From positions 1 through 64,000 of the forward strand of contig CAZJRQ010000004.1 in assembly GCA_964548535.1 (NCBI GenBank): a DNA stretch of 64,000 bases, written 5' to 3'. A program made the translations under genes and the position numbers. Below, piece after piece: positions 1 to 6,328 of this stretch; the first letter of the stretch is position 1; each line of letters opens with the position of its first letter. The DNA is from CAZJRQ01 sp964548535 (GTDB taxonomy: Bacteria > Bacillota > Clostridia > Oscillospirales > Ruminococcaceae). The notes beneath the pieces were generated by a model. It was not told the origin of the DNA and searched no databases. It saw only the letters and a program-made list of their open reading frames with translations.

Positions 1-33
1 ATATTTTCGTATGTGTCTATATTCTCTTGGCAT
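1..33 (-). CDS. IS3-family transposase OrfA, first 11 codons (partial)
   Basis: Reading the minus strand from 33 gives MPREYRHIRKY. This resembles the N-terminus of the small helix-turn-helix OrfA of IS3/IS150-type elements, which commonly begins M(P/S)REYRHI. It has a strong Shine-Dalgarno (AGGAGG, 7 nt before the ATG). The rest of OrfA and the catalytic OrfB lie outside the window, so activity cannot be judged. Confidence 0.6.
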   Translation of the reverse strand, partial: MPREYRHIRKY

Positions 34-40
34 AAAAATT

Positions 41-71
41 CCTCCTATGATATTTATTATACCATAGGAGG
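41..71 (-). promoter_or_regulatory. Hairpin masking the transposase RBS, with -10 box in the loop
   Basis: A perfect 9-bp stem (41-49 with 63-71) includes the AGGAGG of the transposase ribosome binding site. The 13-nt loop carries TATAAT on the minus strand (56-61). A transcript starting from this -10 would begin near 49-50 and lack the 5' arm, leaving the RBS free. Read-through from outside would form the hairpin and hide it. This is the known IS strategy against activation by neighbouring promoters. No good -35 is visible, so the promoter itself is inferred. Confidence 0.55.
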
Positions 72-115
72 TGCTTTTTTTCTATGTCCGTTTTTACTGG
101 ACTTGTGCAATATAA

Positions 116-502
116 AACGCAGATGTTTTTCTTTTCGGATTGGTTTGTTCTGCTATGCACATGGCTTTTACAAAATATTTTTGTGGTCGATTAGAAATGA
201 GATATAGATACTCTGGTTCATTGATTTATAATAATCTTATTATGCCAACAGTTACTTATGAGCAACGAAGCAAGGTAGAGCATTTAGCTAATAAAATAAT
301 TAAGTTGCGACGAAACTATGGTAATACTTATTCGCTCGGGCAATTGTACTCGTCATTACCAAATGATTTAAGTGTTGTTCATCGTCAGTTGGATTGTGAA
401 ATAGACAAAATCTATAATAATGGAAAATTATTTTTATCAGATTCAGAAAGAGTGAATTTCTTATATTCTAAACTTCAGGATATTAGGAGCGTGTCACCGT
501 GA
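116..502 (+). pseudogene. C-terminal remnant of an MmeI/YeeA-type DNA methyltransferase
   Basis: The frame is open from 116 and ends at the TGA at 502. It shows the typical C-terminal part of class IIL (MmeI-like) restriction-modification methylases: an SAMHMAF...CGRL...YRYS segment followed by a tail with SLGQLY, LDCEIDKIY and SERVNFLYSKL. Those match the target-recognition/tail region of the family. The methyltransferase core (NPPY motif) and any nuclease domain are absent because the insertion sequence at 1-110 interrupts the gene. The ATG and TTG codons inside lack a ribosome binding site. It is non-functional as it stands. Confidence 0.7.
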
Positions 503-537
503 CAGGGTAAGAACATACTTTTTTTACATTTATTTGC

Positions 538-566
538 TTGATAAATTAGGCAAATGTATGTATAAT
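538..566 (+). promoter_or_regulatory. Sigma-A-type promoter
   Basis: TTGATA at 538-543, a 17-bp spacer, then TATAAT at 561-566. Transcription would start near 573 and produce the RNA ending at the terminator at 772-805. Confidence 0.65.
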
Positions 567-666
567 AATATTAGCAGCAATAAGGGTGATTTTATTGCTG
601 AGCAGCAGACAATGGTCTGTGAGCAACTCACGATGCATAATAATATGCTGGAGGGGAAGCTTGGCG

Positions 667-741
667 ATGAAGTTTTGTATTGAGTCAAGTCTGTGCAAAA
701 CTAAGCCTCATAGGTTTATATGTGATCCTTGTCTTGACTAG
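667..741 (+). CDS. Hypothetical 24-aa cysteine-containing micropeptide
   Basis: The ATG at 667 follows GGAGGGG with a 10-nt gap. The ORF has 24 codons and ends in TAG. The peptide has four cysteines at residues 4, 10, 19 and 22, giving the spacing C-x5-C-x8-C-x2-C, plus a His at 15. Such a layout could bind a metal or form disulfides, or the ORF may be a leader peptide. It is too short for a family assignment. The support is the RBS and its place inside a promoter-terminator unit. Confidence 0.4.
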   Translation: MKFCIESSLCKTKPHRFICDPCLD

Positions 742-771
742 GTTTAAATTAACTGAATTTAAAATATGTTT

Positions 772-805
772 AAGGAGTCTTGATTTATTTCAGGACTCTT
801 TTTTA
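772..805 (+). terminator. Rho-independent terminator
   Basis: GAGTC and GACTC arms with a 14-nt loop, followed by a T-rich run. It ends the short transcript that starts near 573. Confidence 0.6.
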
Positions 806-834
806 TTGTATAACTAGATTATGGATGGTGCTCT

Positions 835-1040
835 ATGGGTAAATTCAAATTGTTTGATCTTCTTAAAGTCAAAATTAATAAAAGTATAATAGAAACTACA
901 AAAAAAGTGTGGTGGCTCAATCTTATGCTCCAGTAGAAAATTTTTCATTTGCAGAAATTTTTGAAATAGGAAGAATTATATCTGAATCGGAAAAACCAAT
1001 ATATTTTCATGGTTTACAGGTAAATGGTTCTTTAGATTAA
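835..1040 (+). pseudogene. Small unknown protein split by a -1 shift at an A7 tract
   Basis: Frame 1 starts at the ATG at 835 and is closed by a TAG about 33 codons later. The continuation sits one frame back and runs to the TAA at 1040. The two frames meet at seven A residues (900-906), read in frame as A AAA AAA, a heptamer able to support -1 slippage. The joined product is about 68 aa and ends ...FHGLQVNGSLD. It could be a programmed frameshift, transcriptional slippage, a real mutation or a homopolymer sequencing error. No family recognised. It lies just upstream of the PBECR4-like gene, and the pair could form one module. Confidence 0.4.
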
Positions 1041-1118
1041 AAATAAATTTATTTTTAAAGGCTAGTTTTAATACTAGTCTTTTTATTTTATAGAAACATA
1101 TTGGAAAGTAGGACGTTT

Positions 1119-2260
1119 ATGAATAATAAAGAGTTTGAAAAAATAGCAAATGATTATAATGAACTTACAAAATATAATTTTATCATTAAAGTAGGTAATA
1201 GTAAGAAAAAAATAATTGATTTTGTAATATCCTTTAATATTAATGATTTTTCACATATCATAGGATTAGATCATTTAACAGATATTAAGTGTTTTAATAC
1301 ACATAATTCCTACTATAAGCAAAATAATTTTCAAAAAATCAAATGTGGAGATATTTCATTTGAGTATATAGAAAAAACAAGCCATAAATTATTTGAACCA
1401 GTAACAACAGCAATTAACCCTATAACAAATTTACCTTATACAATTGTAGATCGTATCGATAGTTTATCAAATATAGAAAATTATGCTGATAATTTTTATA
1501 GTGGTCAATTGGCAAAATGGAATTTGAAAAAAGCCAATAAACTTTCATCAAATATAAATATTAGTATCAGAGCTGATTATGTTATTTCAATACCTTCAGA
1601 TAATCATCTTAATGAGAAGATATATTTTTTTATGTATCAAACTAATAAAAAAGCTGATTGTAGAGAACAGCCAATAAAACTTCAAGTTTTTTCAGCATTT
1701 CCAAATTCGTCAAACTTAATTCAGGGGCAAGAAAAACCTTTTACAATACTTCAGCTTACTAAAAAAATATCAAGACACAGGCGGAAGAGCTGCTATACAT
1801 TCATCCATCTTATGAAAATCAAATATTTAAAGAACAGTGGGTCCTTTACCTTCAGCAAGTTGAGAAGGTGAAGGACTATTTTTGTCGAATTAATACTGAC
1901 TCAGTAAGAAATAATAACTTTTACAAGGAATATCTTAAAAAGCTCAATGACTTGCCTTCCGATAAGAAAAAACAGATATCTGTAATTCTTGTAGATCAGG
2001 AAAAGGACCTGAGAACATTATTAATGGATTCTGATACAAAAATTGTAGTTCAAGAACAAACTAGAGATAAAACTCAAGCAAGGTCAGAAGATCTAATATT
2101 GGAATACATACAGCAAATGTTTTTAGAAAATAAACTGAAACTAAATCTAGATCTAGATGAACAAGACAGTCTTTCTTTCGGAAAGAAAAAAACATACAAT
2201 AAAGCGGATCTAAAAGAAACAAAAAAACCATGCTTACCAGGGCTAGGTAGATCGAAATAA
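1119..2260 (+). pseudogene. PBECR4-type nuclease-like protein, frameshifted at an A7 tract
   Basis: The first frame (ATG at 1119, TAGGA ribosome binding site) has an N-terminal region like PBECR4, a phage/polymorphic-toxin nuclease fold: strand-rich KKIIDFVISF followed by HIIGLDHL. The second frame ends at 2260. The frames join only at seven A residues (1761-1767): frame 0 reads ACT AAA AAA, and the -1 frame opens there with AAT ATC AAG, continuing as TQAEELLYIHPSYENQ. One extra A would give a single protein of about 380 aa. The C-terminal part is lysine/glutamate rich, ending PCLPGLGRSK. Function is inferred only from the PBECR4 resemblance. It is followed by a Fic gene. Confidence 0.5.
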
Positions 2261-2329
2261 TATAATACAATATGCTTGTAAAAGAATTTATTATATGCTA
2301 TAATATTAATCATCAAAGGAGGGAAGATA

Positions 2330-3046
2330 GTGAACATAATAGAATTTATTAAGAGCAATAATGATTATTTTGAAGATTTTATCACACGCAGCACATATCA
2401 TTCAAACAGCATCGAGGGCAATACTCTTTCTTATGCTGAAACGTATGCTATATTATTTAATGATAATACTCTGACTGTTAAAGCACAGCCACGTGAACTG
2501 TATGAAGCAATAAATCATAAATATGCGTTAAATGTTTTATTTAATAATATATCGGAATGTTTATCAGAAAACTTAATTAAACAGCTTGCTATTTGTATTA
2601 ATAAGAACATAAATGAAATTGAAGGTTATAGAAGTCAGCAAGTTTTTATTCGTGGTGCAGAACATCTTCCTCCAGCTCCGCAAATGATTCCGCAGCAAAT
2701 GATGTACTTTGTATATAATTATAATAATACTGTTTATGATAATATTTTTGAAAAAACGGCAGTAAACCATATAGAATTTGAAAGAATTCATCCTTTTAGT
2801 GATGGGAATGGGCGTACTGGTAGACTTCTGATTAATTTCGAGCTGTTGAAGAACAATATCGCACCCGTTATTATTTCAAAGGATGATAGAACAGAGTATT
2901 TTGAAATGATTGCGAATCAGGATACAAGCAAACTTGCTAATTTCTTTGAAAAGCTAAGTAATCTTGAGAATGCTAGAATAGATACTTTTAATAGGGATAC
3001 TAATCAAGCAAATACTATCACTAATAATAAAAGCAAAAGTAGGTAG
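2330..3046 (+). CDS. Fic-domain protein (probable AMP-transferase)
   Basis: Fic enzymes transfer AMP or another nucleotide group from a nucleotide onto a target protein hydroxyl. The catalytic loop HPFSDGNGRTGR is complete at residues 154-165 and fits HPFx(D/E)GNGRxxR. An inhibitory motif S-x-x-x-E-G (S25, E29, G30) is near the N-terminus, as in class II Fic proteins, where the glutamate blocks productive ATP binding. It starts at GTG 2330 after an AAAGGAGG ribosome binding site. The 238-aa length fits a single-domain Fic. No separate antitoxin is seen; the internal motif may serve this role. The target is unknown. Confidence 0.85.
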   Translation: MNIIEFIKSNNDYFEDFITRSTYHSNSIEGNTLSYAETYAILFNDNTLTVKAQPRELYEAINHKYALNVLFNNISECLSENLIKQLAICINKNINEIEGYRSQQVFIRGAEHLPPAPQMIPQQMMYFVYNYNNTVYDNIFEKTAVNHIEFERIHPFSDGNGRTGRLLINFELLKNNIAPVIISKDDRTEYFEMIANQDTSKLANFFEKLSNLENARIDTFNRDTNQANTITNNKSKSR

Positions 3047-3048
3047 TA

Positions 3049-3081
3049 GCTTATTTTTAATAGAGCAAGTTAAAAATAAGC
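3049..3081 (+). terminator. Hairpin after the Fic gene
   Basis: A perfect 12-bp stem (3049-3060 with 3070-3081) directly follows the stop codon. The downstream sequence is AT-rich but lacks a clean T run, so termination is likely but not certain. Confidence 0.5.
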
Positions 3082-3115
3082 ATAATATAGTTAATTGGTT
3101 AAAGATAAAAATTTA

Positions 3116-3145
3116 TTGACATAGTGAAAACTGTGATATTCTAAT
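3116..3145 (+). promoter_or_regulatory. Promoter of an orphan RNA
   Basis: TTGACA at 3116-3121 and TCTAAT at 3140-3145 with an 18-bp spacer. No coding gene follows before the terminator at 3304-3355. Confidence 0.6.
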
Positions 3146-3151
3146 GGACAG

Positions 3152-3355
3152 AGGGAGCTTATAACAAAAATAAACACCCTCAAAGGATAAGTTTTCCGGC
3201 AAGAAAGCTTATCCCAGCAACACAGATGTCCCAAAACAACTGTGAAACCTTTAGAGGATGCTTAATATCGTGTACTATTGTAACACGTTTTTAATACATT
3301 GTAAAGAGCGCTTTCAGTTTGTTTTGACCGACATCTGAAGACGTTCTTATTTTTT
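3152..3355 (+). ncRNA. Candidate ~200-nt structured non-coding RNA
   Basis: A promoter at 3116-3145 and a terminator ending at 3355 bound a ~204-nt transcript with no credible ORF. Visible pairings include GGATAAG with CTTATCC (3184-3214) and CAGATGTC (3226-3233) with GACATCTG (3330-3337), a possible long-range contact that competes with the terminator stem. A block at 3216-3261 has a diverged copy at 3613-3657. I do not recognise it as 6S, SRP, RNase P or tmRNA. Confidence 0.5.
3304..3355 (+). terminator. Rho-independent terminator of the orphan RNA
   Basis: The arm at 3304-3317 pairs with 3335-3348 in a 14-position stem with one mismatch and G-T pairs, followed by ATTTTTT. Confidence 0.65.
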
Positions 3356-3419
3356 ACAAAATTTTAGTTCGTTTTTTTGTTGCTGAAATTAATCAGCTTG
3401 ACAATTGAATACTAGTACT

Positions 3420-3453
3420 CCCTCCTAAACAGAATGAAAATGGAGGATTTTTT
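3420..3453 (+). promoter_or_regulatory. Hairpin with CCTCC/GGAGG arms upstream of a micro-ORF
   Basis: CCTCC (3421-3425) can pair with GGAGG (3442-3446). GGAGG is followed by ATTTTTT and then an ATG. It can be read as a weak terminator or as a hairpin hiding a ribosome binding site, much like the one in front of the transposase at 41-71. Confidence 0.35.
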
Positions 3454-3534
3454 ATGCGGACCGTATGTACAACAAAGTTGTTTGTTCGACTTTTAAGTTG
3501 TGTGTGCCATGAAAAATATTTGTTTACAATCTAA
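3454..3534 (+). CDS. Possible 26-aa peptide, unknown
   Basis: The ATG at 3454 lies 7 nt after GGAGG and the ORF ends in TAA at 3534. The peptide contains four cysteines and has no recognised family. It may be a decayed IS-type leader rather than a real gene. Confidence 0.2.
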   Translation: MRTVCTTKLFVRLLSCVCHEKYLFTI

Positions 3535-3540
3535 ATTCGG

Positions 3541-3690
3541 CTGATTAAGCTTTTATAAATTCAAAGAGATTTAAAACAAATGAGCCACAAGCGTATCAGA
3601 ACGCTGTCTATGAGCAACACAGAAATGTCACACAAGTTCACAAAGCCTCTTACAGACTTAGAATTGTCGTTTGACACGGTGAAATTGTGT
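3541..3690 (+). ncRNA. Diverged second copy of the RNA block at 3216-3261
   Basis: The stretch 3613-3657 aligns with 3216-3261, sharing AGCAACACAGA, then ATGTC, then a CACAAAGCCTCTTA/TGAAACCTTTAGAGG-like segment. No promoter or ORF is obvious here. It may be a relic or a partial copy of the same RNA element. Confidence 0.3.
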
Positions 3691-3727
3691 AATGGTAAAT
3701 AAATATAAAATTTATTATTACTTGAAA

Positions 3728-3767
3728 AAATAAGACCATAGCATAGAACTATGGTCTTATCTTTTTA
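3728..3767. terminator. Bidirectional terminator next to the tRNA genes
   Basis: A 10-bp stem (3732-3741 with 3749-3758) has T runs on both strands. On the minus strand it ends the tRNA-Gln transcript. Confidence 0.75.
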
Positions 3768-3782
3768 AGTAACCTTTTAAAT

Positions 3783-3858
3783 TGGCTGGGGTAAAAGGAT
3801 TCGAACCTTTGGAATGCCGGAATCAGAATCCGGTGCCTTACCACTTGGCGATACCCCA
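3783..3858 (-). tRNA. tRNA-Gln (anticodon CTG)
   Basis: On the minus strand the acceptor arm TGGGGTA pairs with TACCCCA. The anticodon stem CCGGA/TCCGG encloses loop TTCTGAT, giving anticodon CTG. The T arm contains GGTTCGAATCC and the 3' CCA is encoded. It is co-transcribed with the TTG isoacceptor 21 nt upstream. Confidence 0.93.
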
Positions 3859-3879
3859 ATGGTATAGAAAAAAAGGTTT

Positions 3880-3955
3880 TGGTTGGGATAGATGGATTCG
3901 AACCATCGGAATGACGGAGTCAAAGTCCGTTGCCTTACCTCTTGGCGATATCCCA
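3880..3955 (-). tRNA. tRNA-Gln (anticodon TTG)
   Basis: Minus-strand acceptor TGGGATA pairs with TATCCCA. The anticodon stem ACGGA/TCCGT encloses CTTTGAC, giving anticodon TTG. T arm GGTTCGAATCC; CCA encoded. It is the promoter-proximal of the two Gln tRNAs, which are very similar and probably arose by duplication. Confidence 0.93.
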
Positions 3956-4009
3956 GTATCTTTCCCGATTTGCCAATCTTTTTTGGTACTGCTTTCATAC
4001 AGCTTTTAT

Positions 4010-4038
4010 ATTATATCAGTTTTCAAAACAAAAAGCAA
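4010..4038 (-). promoter_or_regulatory. Promoter of the tRNA-Gln pair
   Basis: On the minus strand TTGCTT (4038-4033), a 17-bp spacer, and TATAAT (4015-4010). It is about 55 bp upstream of the first tRNA. Confidence 0.7.
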
Positions 4039-4089
4039 TAGTTTAGTATGTGAATTTACAAATTATTAATAATCATCTTGCTAATAATA

Positions 4090-4120
4090 TGTAATGCGGG
4101 ATTATGTTCCCGCATTATAA
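4090..4120 (-). terminator. Hairpin downstream of the small Asn/Gln-rich gene
   Basis: AATGCGGGA (4093-4101) pairs with TCCCGCATT (4108-4116). The T content after it on the minus strand is modest. It lies just past the stop codon of the CDS at 4132-4290. Confidence 0.5.
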
Positions 4121-4131
4121 AAATCTAGAAA

Positions 4132-4290
4132 TTAGCCTTGATTTGGATTTTGAACATTAGTAAACTGATTGTTCTTGTTGTTTTGGTTATTTTGATTGTT
4201 TTTAACATTTTGAGCCTGTGCGTTTTGCTTGTTCTGTTTCTTGTTTTGACGGCTCATTTCATTGGCATGATTTGGGTTATGATTATTCAT
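4132..4290 (-). CDS. Small Asn/Gln-rich protein, gamma-SASP-like
   Basis: A 52-aa minus-strand ORF beginning MNNHNPNHANEMSRQNKKQ. It is dominated by Asn, Gln and Lys and lacks hydrophobic segments. An AAGGATGG ribosome binding site precedes the ATG. The composition recalls gamma-type small acid-soluble spore proteins, which serve as amino-acid stores in spores. That fits a genome with dipicolinate synthase, but no diagnostic motif confirms it. It could also be an unrelated low-complexity protein. Confidence 0.5.
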   Translation of the reverse strand: MNNHNPNHANEMSRQNKKQNKQNAQAQNVKNNQNNQNNKNNQFTNVQNPNQG

Positions 4291-4407
4291 AATAGCACCA
4301 TCCTTTTTAATTTTGCCGAAATAATCGGCGTTTTTATTTTCCCCAGATTTTTAGTAAATATTCGTATATTTTAATATTAAAGAATACTAAATTTGTTGAT
4401 TTAATTG

Positions 4408-4436
4408 TTGCTTTGTGCCGAAATATGTGGTATAAT
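4408..4436 (+). promoter_or_regulatory. Promoter of mscL
   Basis: TTGCTT at 4408-4413, 17-bp spacer, TATAAT at 4431-4436, about 35 bp before the mscL start. Confidence 0.7.
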
Positions 4437-4470
4437 TTCTTTAATGTATAAATGAAGGGATTGTTTTGTT

Positions 4471-4938
4471 ATGTCAAAAGAAAAAAAAGAAGGCAATTTT
4501 GCAACCAAGTTTTTAGGTGAGTTCAAAGAGTTTATATCAAGAGGCAATGTTCTTGATATGGCAGTCGGTGTTGTAGTCGGCGGAGCGTTTACATCAATTA
4601 TTAATTCTTTGGTTGATGATATCTTAATGCCATTAATTGGTATGATTTTGCTTGGCGTAAACTTTAAAAATCTAGGTTTTCATATTCCATGGGGAAATAA
4701 TCCATATATAAATATCGGTGGCTTTCTGTCTACTGTAATTACATTTTTGCTTACTGCTTTTTGTGTTTTTGTTTTTGTAAAAGTAGTTAATGCTTTTCGC
4801 GATTTACATAAGCCTGTTGAAGAGGAAGAGGCTGTTGAAGAGGAAGTTTCTGACGAAGTTGCTTTGCTTGTCGAAATTCGTGACTTGCTAGTTGCTCAAA
4901 ATGCAAAGAATGATAACGAGAGTGACAAAGCAGAATAG
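4471..4938 (+). CDS. mscL: Large-conductance mechanosensitive channel MscL
   Basis: MscL forms a homopentameric membrane pore that opens under tension and releases solutes after osmotic downshock. The 155-aa protein has the family layout: a cytoplasmic start, FKEFISRGNVLDMAVGVVVG at the start of TM1, a periplasmic loop, a second membrane helix near residues 88-110 and an acidic cytoplasmic tail. The tail carries an unusual run of Glu/Val (EEEEAVEEEV). It is monocistronic, with its own promoter, and followed by the Tyr T-box unit. Confidence 0.95.
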   Translation: MSKEKKEGNFATKFLGEFKEFISRGNVLDMAVGVVVGGAFTSIINSLVDDILMPLIGMILLGVNFKNLGFHIPWGNNPYINIGGFLSTVITFLLTAFCVFVFVKVVNAFRDLHKPVEEEEAVEEEVSDEVALLVEIRDLLVAQNAKNDNESDKAE

Positions 4939-4958
4939 TTTTTGATTGAAAATGACGG

Positions 4959-4987
4959 TTGACAAAATTCGAAAAATATGATATATT
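4959..4987 (+). promoter_or_regulatory. Promoter of the Tyr T-box operon
   Basis: TTGACA at 4959-4964, 17-bp spacer, TATATT at 4982-4987. The transcript would begin at about 4994. Confidence 0.8.
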
Positions 4988-4993
4988 ATTATT

Positions 4994-5281
4994 TAATATG
5001 TAAATGCGTTGATGAGAACAAGTAGCGTTATCGTGCCTTTTAAGAGAGCTTTCGGCTGGTGTGAGAAAGCATTGAGTGCATAACTGTGAATACATCTCTG
5101 AGCTGATTGTCTTAGAAAGTTTAGATTTTTTCTAACACAGGGCAGTACGGGAACACCCGTTATAGTGTAAGAACTTCGCTTTTGCTGAGTTTGATGAGGT
5201 TGGGATTTATCCTGACAAACTGAGGTGGTACCACGAGTAATTTCGTCCTCTGACAGATTTTTTCTGTCAGAGGACTTTTTG
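4994..5281 (+). promoter_or_regulatory. T-box leader, tyrosine specific
   Basis: The conserved parts appear in order: GATGAGAAC in stem I, AGAGAG and GGTGTGAGAAAG, the specifier TAC (5091-5093) just before CTGAG, the T-box TGAGGTGGTACCACG at 5221-5235, and a terminator (5245-5280) with arms GTCCTCTGACAG/CTGTCAGAGGAC. Uncharged tRNA-Tyr would stabilise the antiterminator and allow transcription of the radical SAM gene and tyrS downstream. Confidence 0.92.
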
Positions 5282-5298
5282 ATTTTTATGAGGTTTTT

Positions 5299-6186
5299 AT
5301 GAAAAGTATACCAGCAAAAACGATATTACAGCGCAATAAGTCAAATGATTGGTTTGGAAATGATTATAACATGAACTTGTATCGCGGATGTTGTCATGGC
5401 TGTATTTATTGTGATAGTCGTAGCGATTGCTATAGGATCGATAATTTTGATACGGTTCATAAAAAGGAGAATGCCTTAGTAATTCTTCGTGATGAGCTTA
5501 AAAGAAAGGTTCGAACGGGTGTAATCGGAACAGGCTCAATGAGTGACCCTTACAATCCATTTGAGCGTGACGAACTTTTGACGCGTCATTCGCTAGAGTT
5601 AATTGATGCTTTCGATTTTGGGGTGACGGTGATTACCAAAAGTGATTTGATTGTACGTGATATTGATTTGTACAAAAGCATATCTGAGCATTCGCCTGTG
5701 CTTTGCAAGATGACGGTGACGACTGCTGATGATAATCTTTGCAAACTTGTAGAACCTAACGTTTCGGTGTCATCAAAACGTTTTGAGGCGCTTGCTAAAA
5801 TGTCTGAAAGCGGACTTTTTACTGGGATTACAATGATGCCGATTTTGCCGTTTTTAGAGGACACTGAAGATAATATACTTGCTATAGTCAGAAATGCTCA
5901 TGAGTGCGGAGTTAAGGCGATATATCCAGCATTTGGAATGACATTGCGAAATAATCAGCGCGATTATTATTTGAATAAGCTTGACGAGATTTTCCATGAC
6001 AGTAAGCTGTTTGATAAGTATAATCGTTATTATGGAACTAGATATCAGTGCACAGATTTGAATGCAAAACGTCTGTGGGCAATTTTCGCCAAAGAGTGCG
6101 ATAGGTTTGGAATTTTATATACAATGCGTGATATTATTTCTGCGTATAAGCAGGGATATGGAGATACACAGCTGTCGTTTTTCTAA
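5299..6186 (+). CDS. SplB-like radical SAM protein
   Basis: A 295-aa radical SAM enzyme with the cluster motif C32-x3-C36-x2-C39 in GCCHGCIYCDSRS, as in the spore photoproduct lyase-like group. GTGSMSDPYNPFE and TITKSDLIVRD-type segments follow in the usual positions. It uses a 4Fe-4S cluster to cleave S-adenosylmethionine; the substrate is unknown. It lies directly after the Tyr T-box and 142 bp before tyrS, so its expression should respond to tyrosine starvation. True SPL is longer at its N-terminus, so DNA repair is not certain. Confidence 0.8.
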   Translation: MKSIPAKTILQRNKSNDWFGNDYNMNLYRGCCHGCIYCDSRSDCYRIDNFDTVHKKENALVILRDELKRKVRTGVIGTGSMSDPYNPFERDELLTRHSLELIDAFDFGVTVITKSDLIVRDIDLYKSISEHSPVLCKMTVTTADDNLCKLVEPNVSVSSKRFEALAKMSESGLFTGITMMPILPFLEDTEDNILAIVRNAHECGVKAIYPAFGMTLRNNQRDYYLNKLDEIFHDSKLFDKYNRYYGTRYQCTDLNAKRLWAIFAKECDRFGILYTMRDIISAYKQGYGDTQLSFF

Positions 6187-6195
6187 CGGCAAATA

Positions 6196-6280
6196 TTTTG
6201 AGAGGGGTGGTAACAGTGGAGTTTGCAGTCGTAAATTTCATTGCTTATTAAGCCTAAGGTTTGCTTTTTGGAGAATAATA
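6196..6280 (+). promoter_or_regulatory. Possible T-box antiterminator remnant before tyrS
   Basis: Between the radical SAM gene and tyrS lies GAGAGGGGTGGTAACAGTGG, close to the T-box consensus (GGGTGGTAACACGG). The matching CGTCCC arm and a strong terminator are missing. It may be a relic of an older T-box directly upstream of tyrS, or chance. Confidence 0.3.
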
Positions 6281-6328
6281 ATTACATCAATTTTGTAATG
6301 GATTTTAATAATTTTAAGGAGAATTTTT

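Larger units (their letters stand above)
1..110 (-). mobile_element. IS3-family insertion sequence, 5' end only
   Basis: The minus strand starts an IS3-type OrfA at position 33, preceded by a hairpin covering its ribosome binding site. An end-like sequence with a small GTCC/GGAC inverted motif lies near 82-109. The element runs off the left edge of the window. Its inner junction falls at about 105-115, exactly where the reading frame of an MmeI-like methylase begins on the plus strand, so the element appears to have inserted into that gene. Family assignment rests on the first 11 OrfA residues and the end structure; the target duplication cannot be seen. Confidence 0.6.
573..805 (+). ncRNA. 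Candidate small structured RNA with an internal micro-ORF
   Basis: The stretch lies between a promoter (538-566) and a terminator (772-805) and has no long ORF. It holds several hairpins: CAGCAATAA pairing with TTATTGCTG near 574-599, CAGACA with TCTG just after, and TTTAAATT with AATTTAAA at about 743-763. A 24-codon ORF with a strong ribosome binding site lies in the middle. I do not recognise an RNA family. It could be a leader for the genes starting at 835, a small mRNA, or a regulatory RNA. Confidence 0.45.

Noticed and set aside
2061..2358. Minus-strand ORFs opposite the PBECR4-like gene
   Set aside because: Low-complexity Phe/Leu/Tyr-rich translations without RBS; they mirror the AT-rich sense gene.
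3782..4069. 95-aa plus-strand ORF across the tRNA region
   Set aside because: It runs over two clear tRNA-Gln genes on the other strand and is a shadow.
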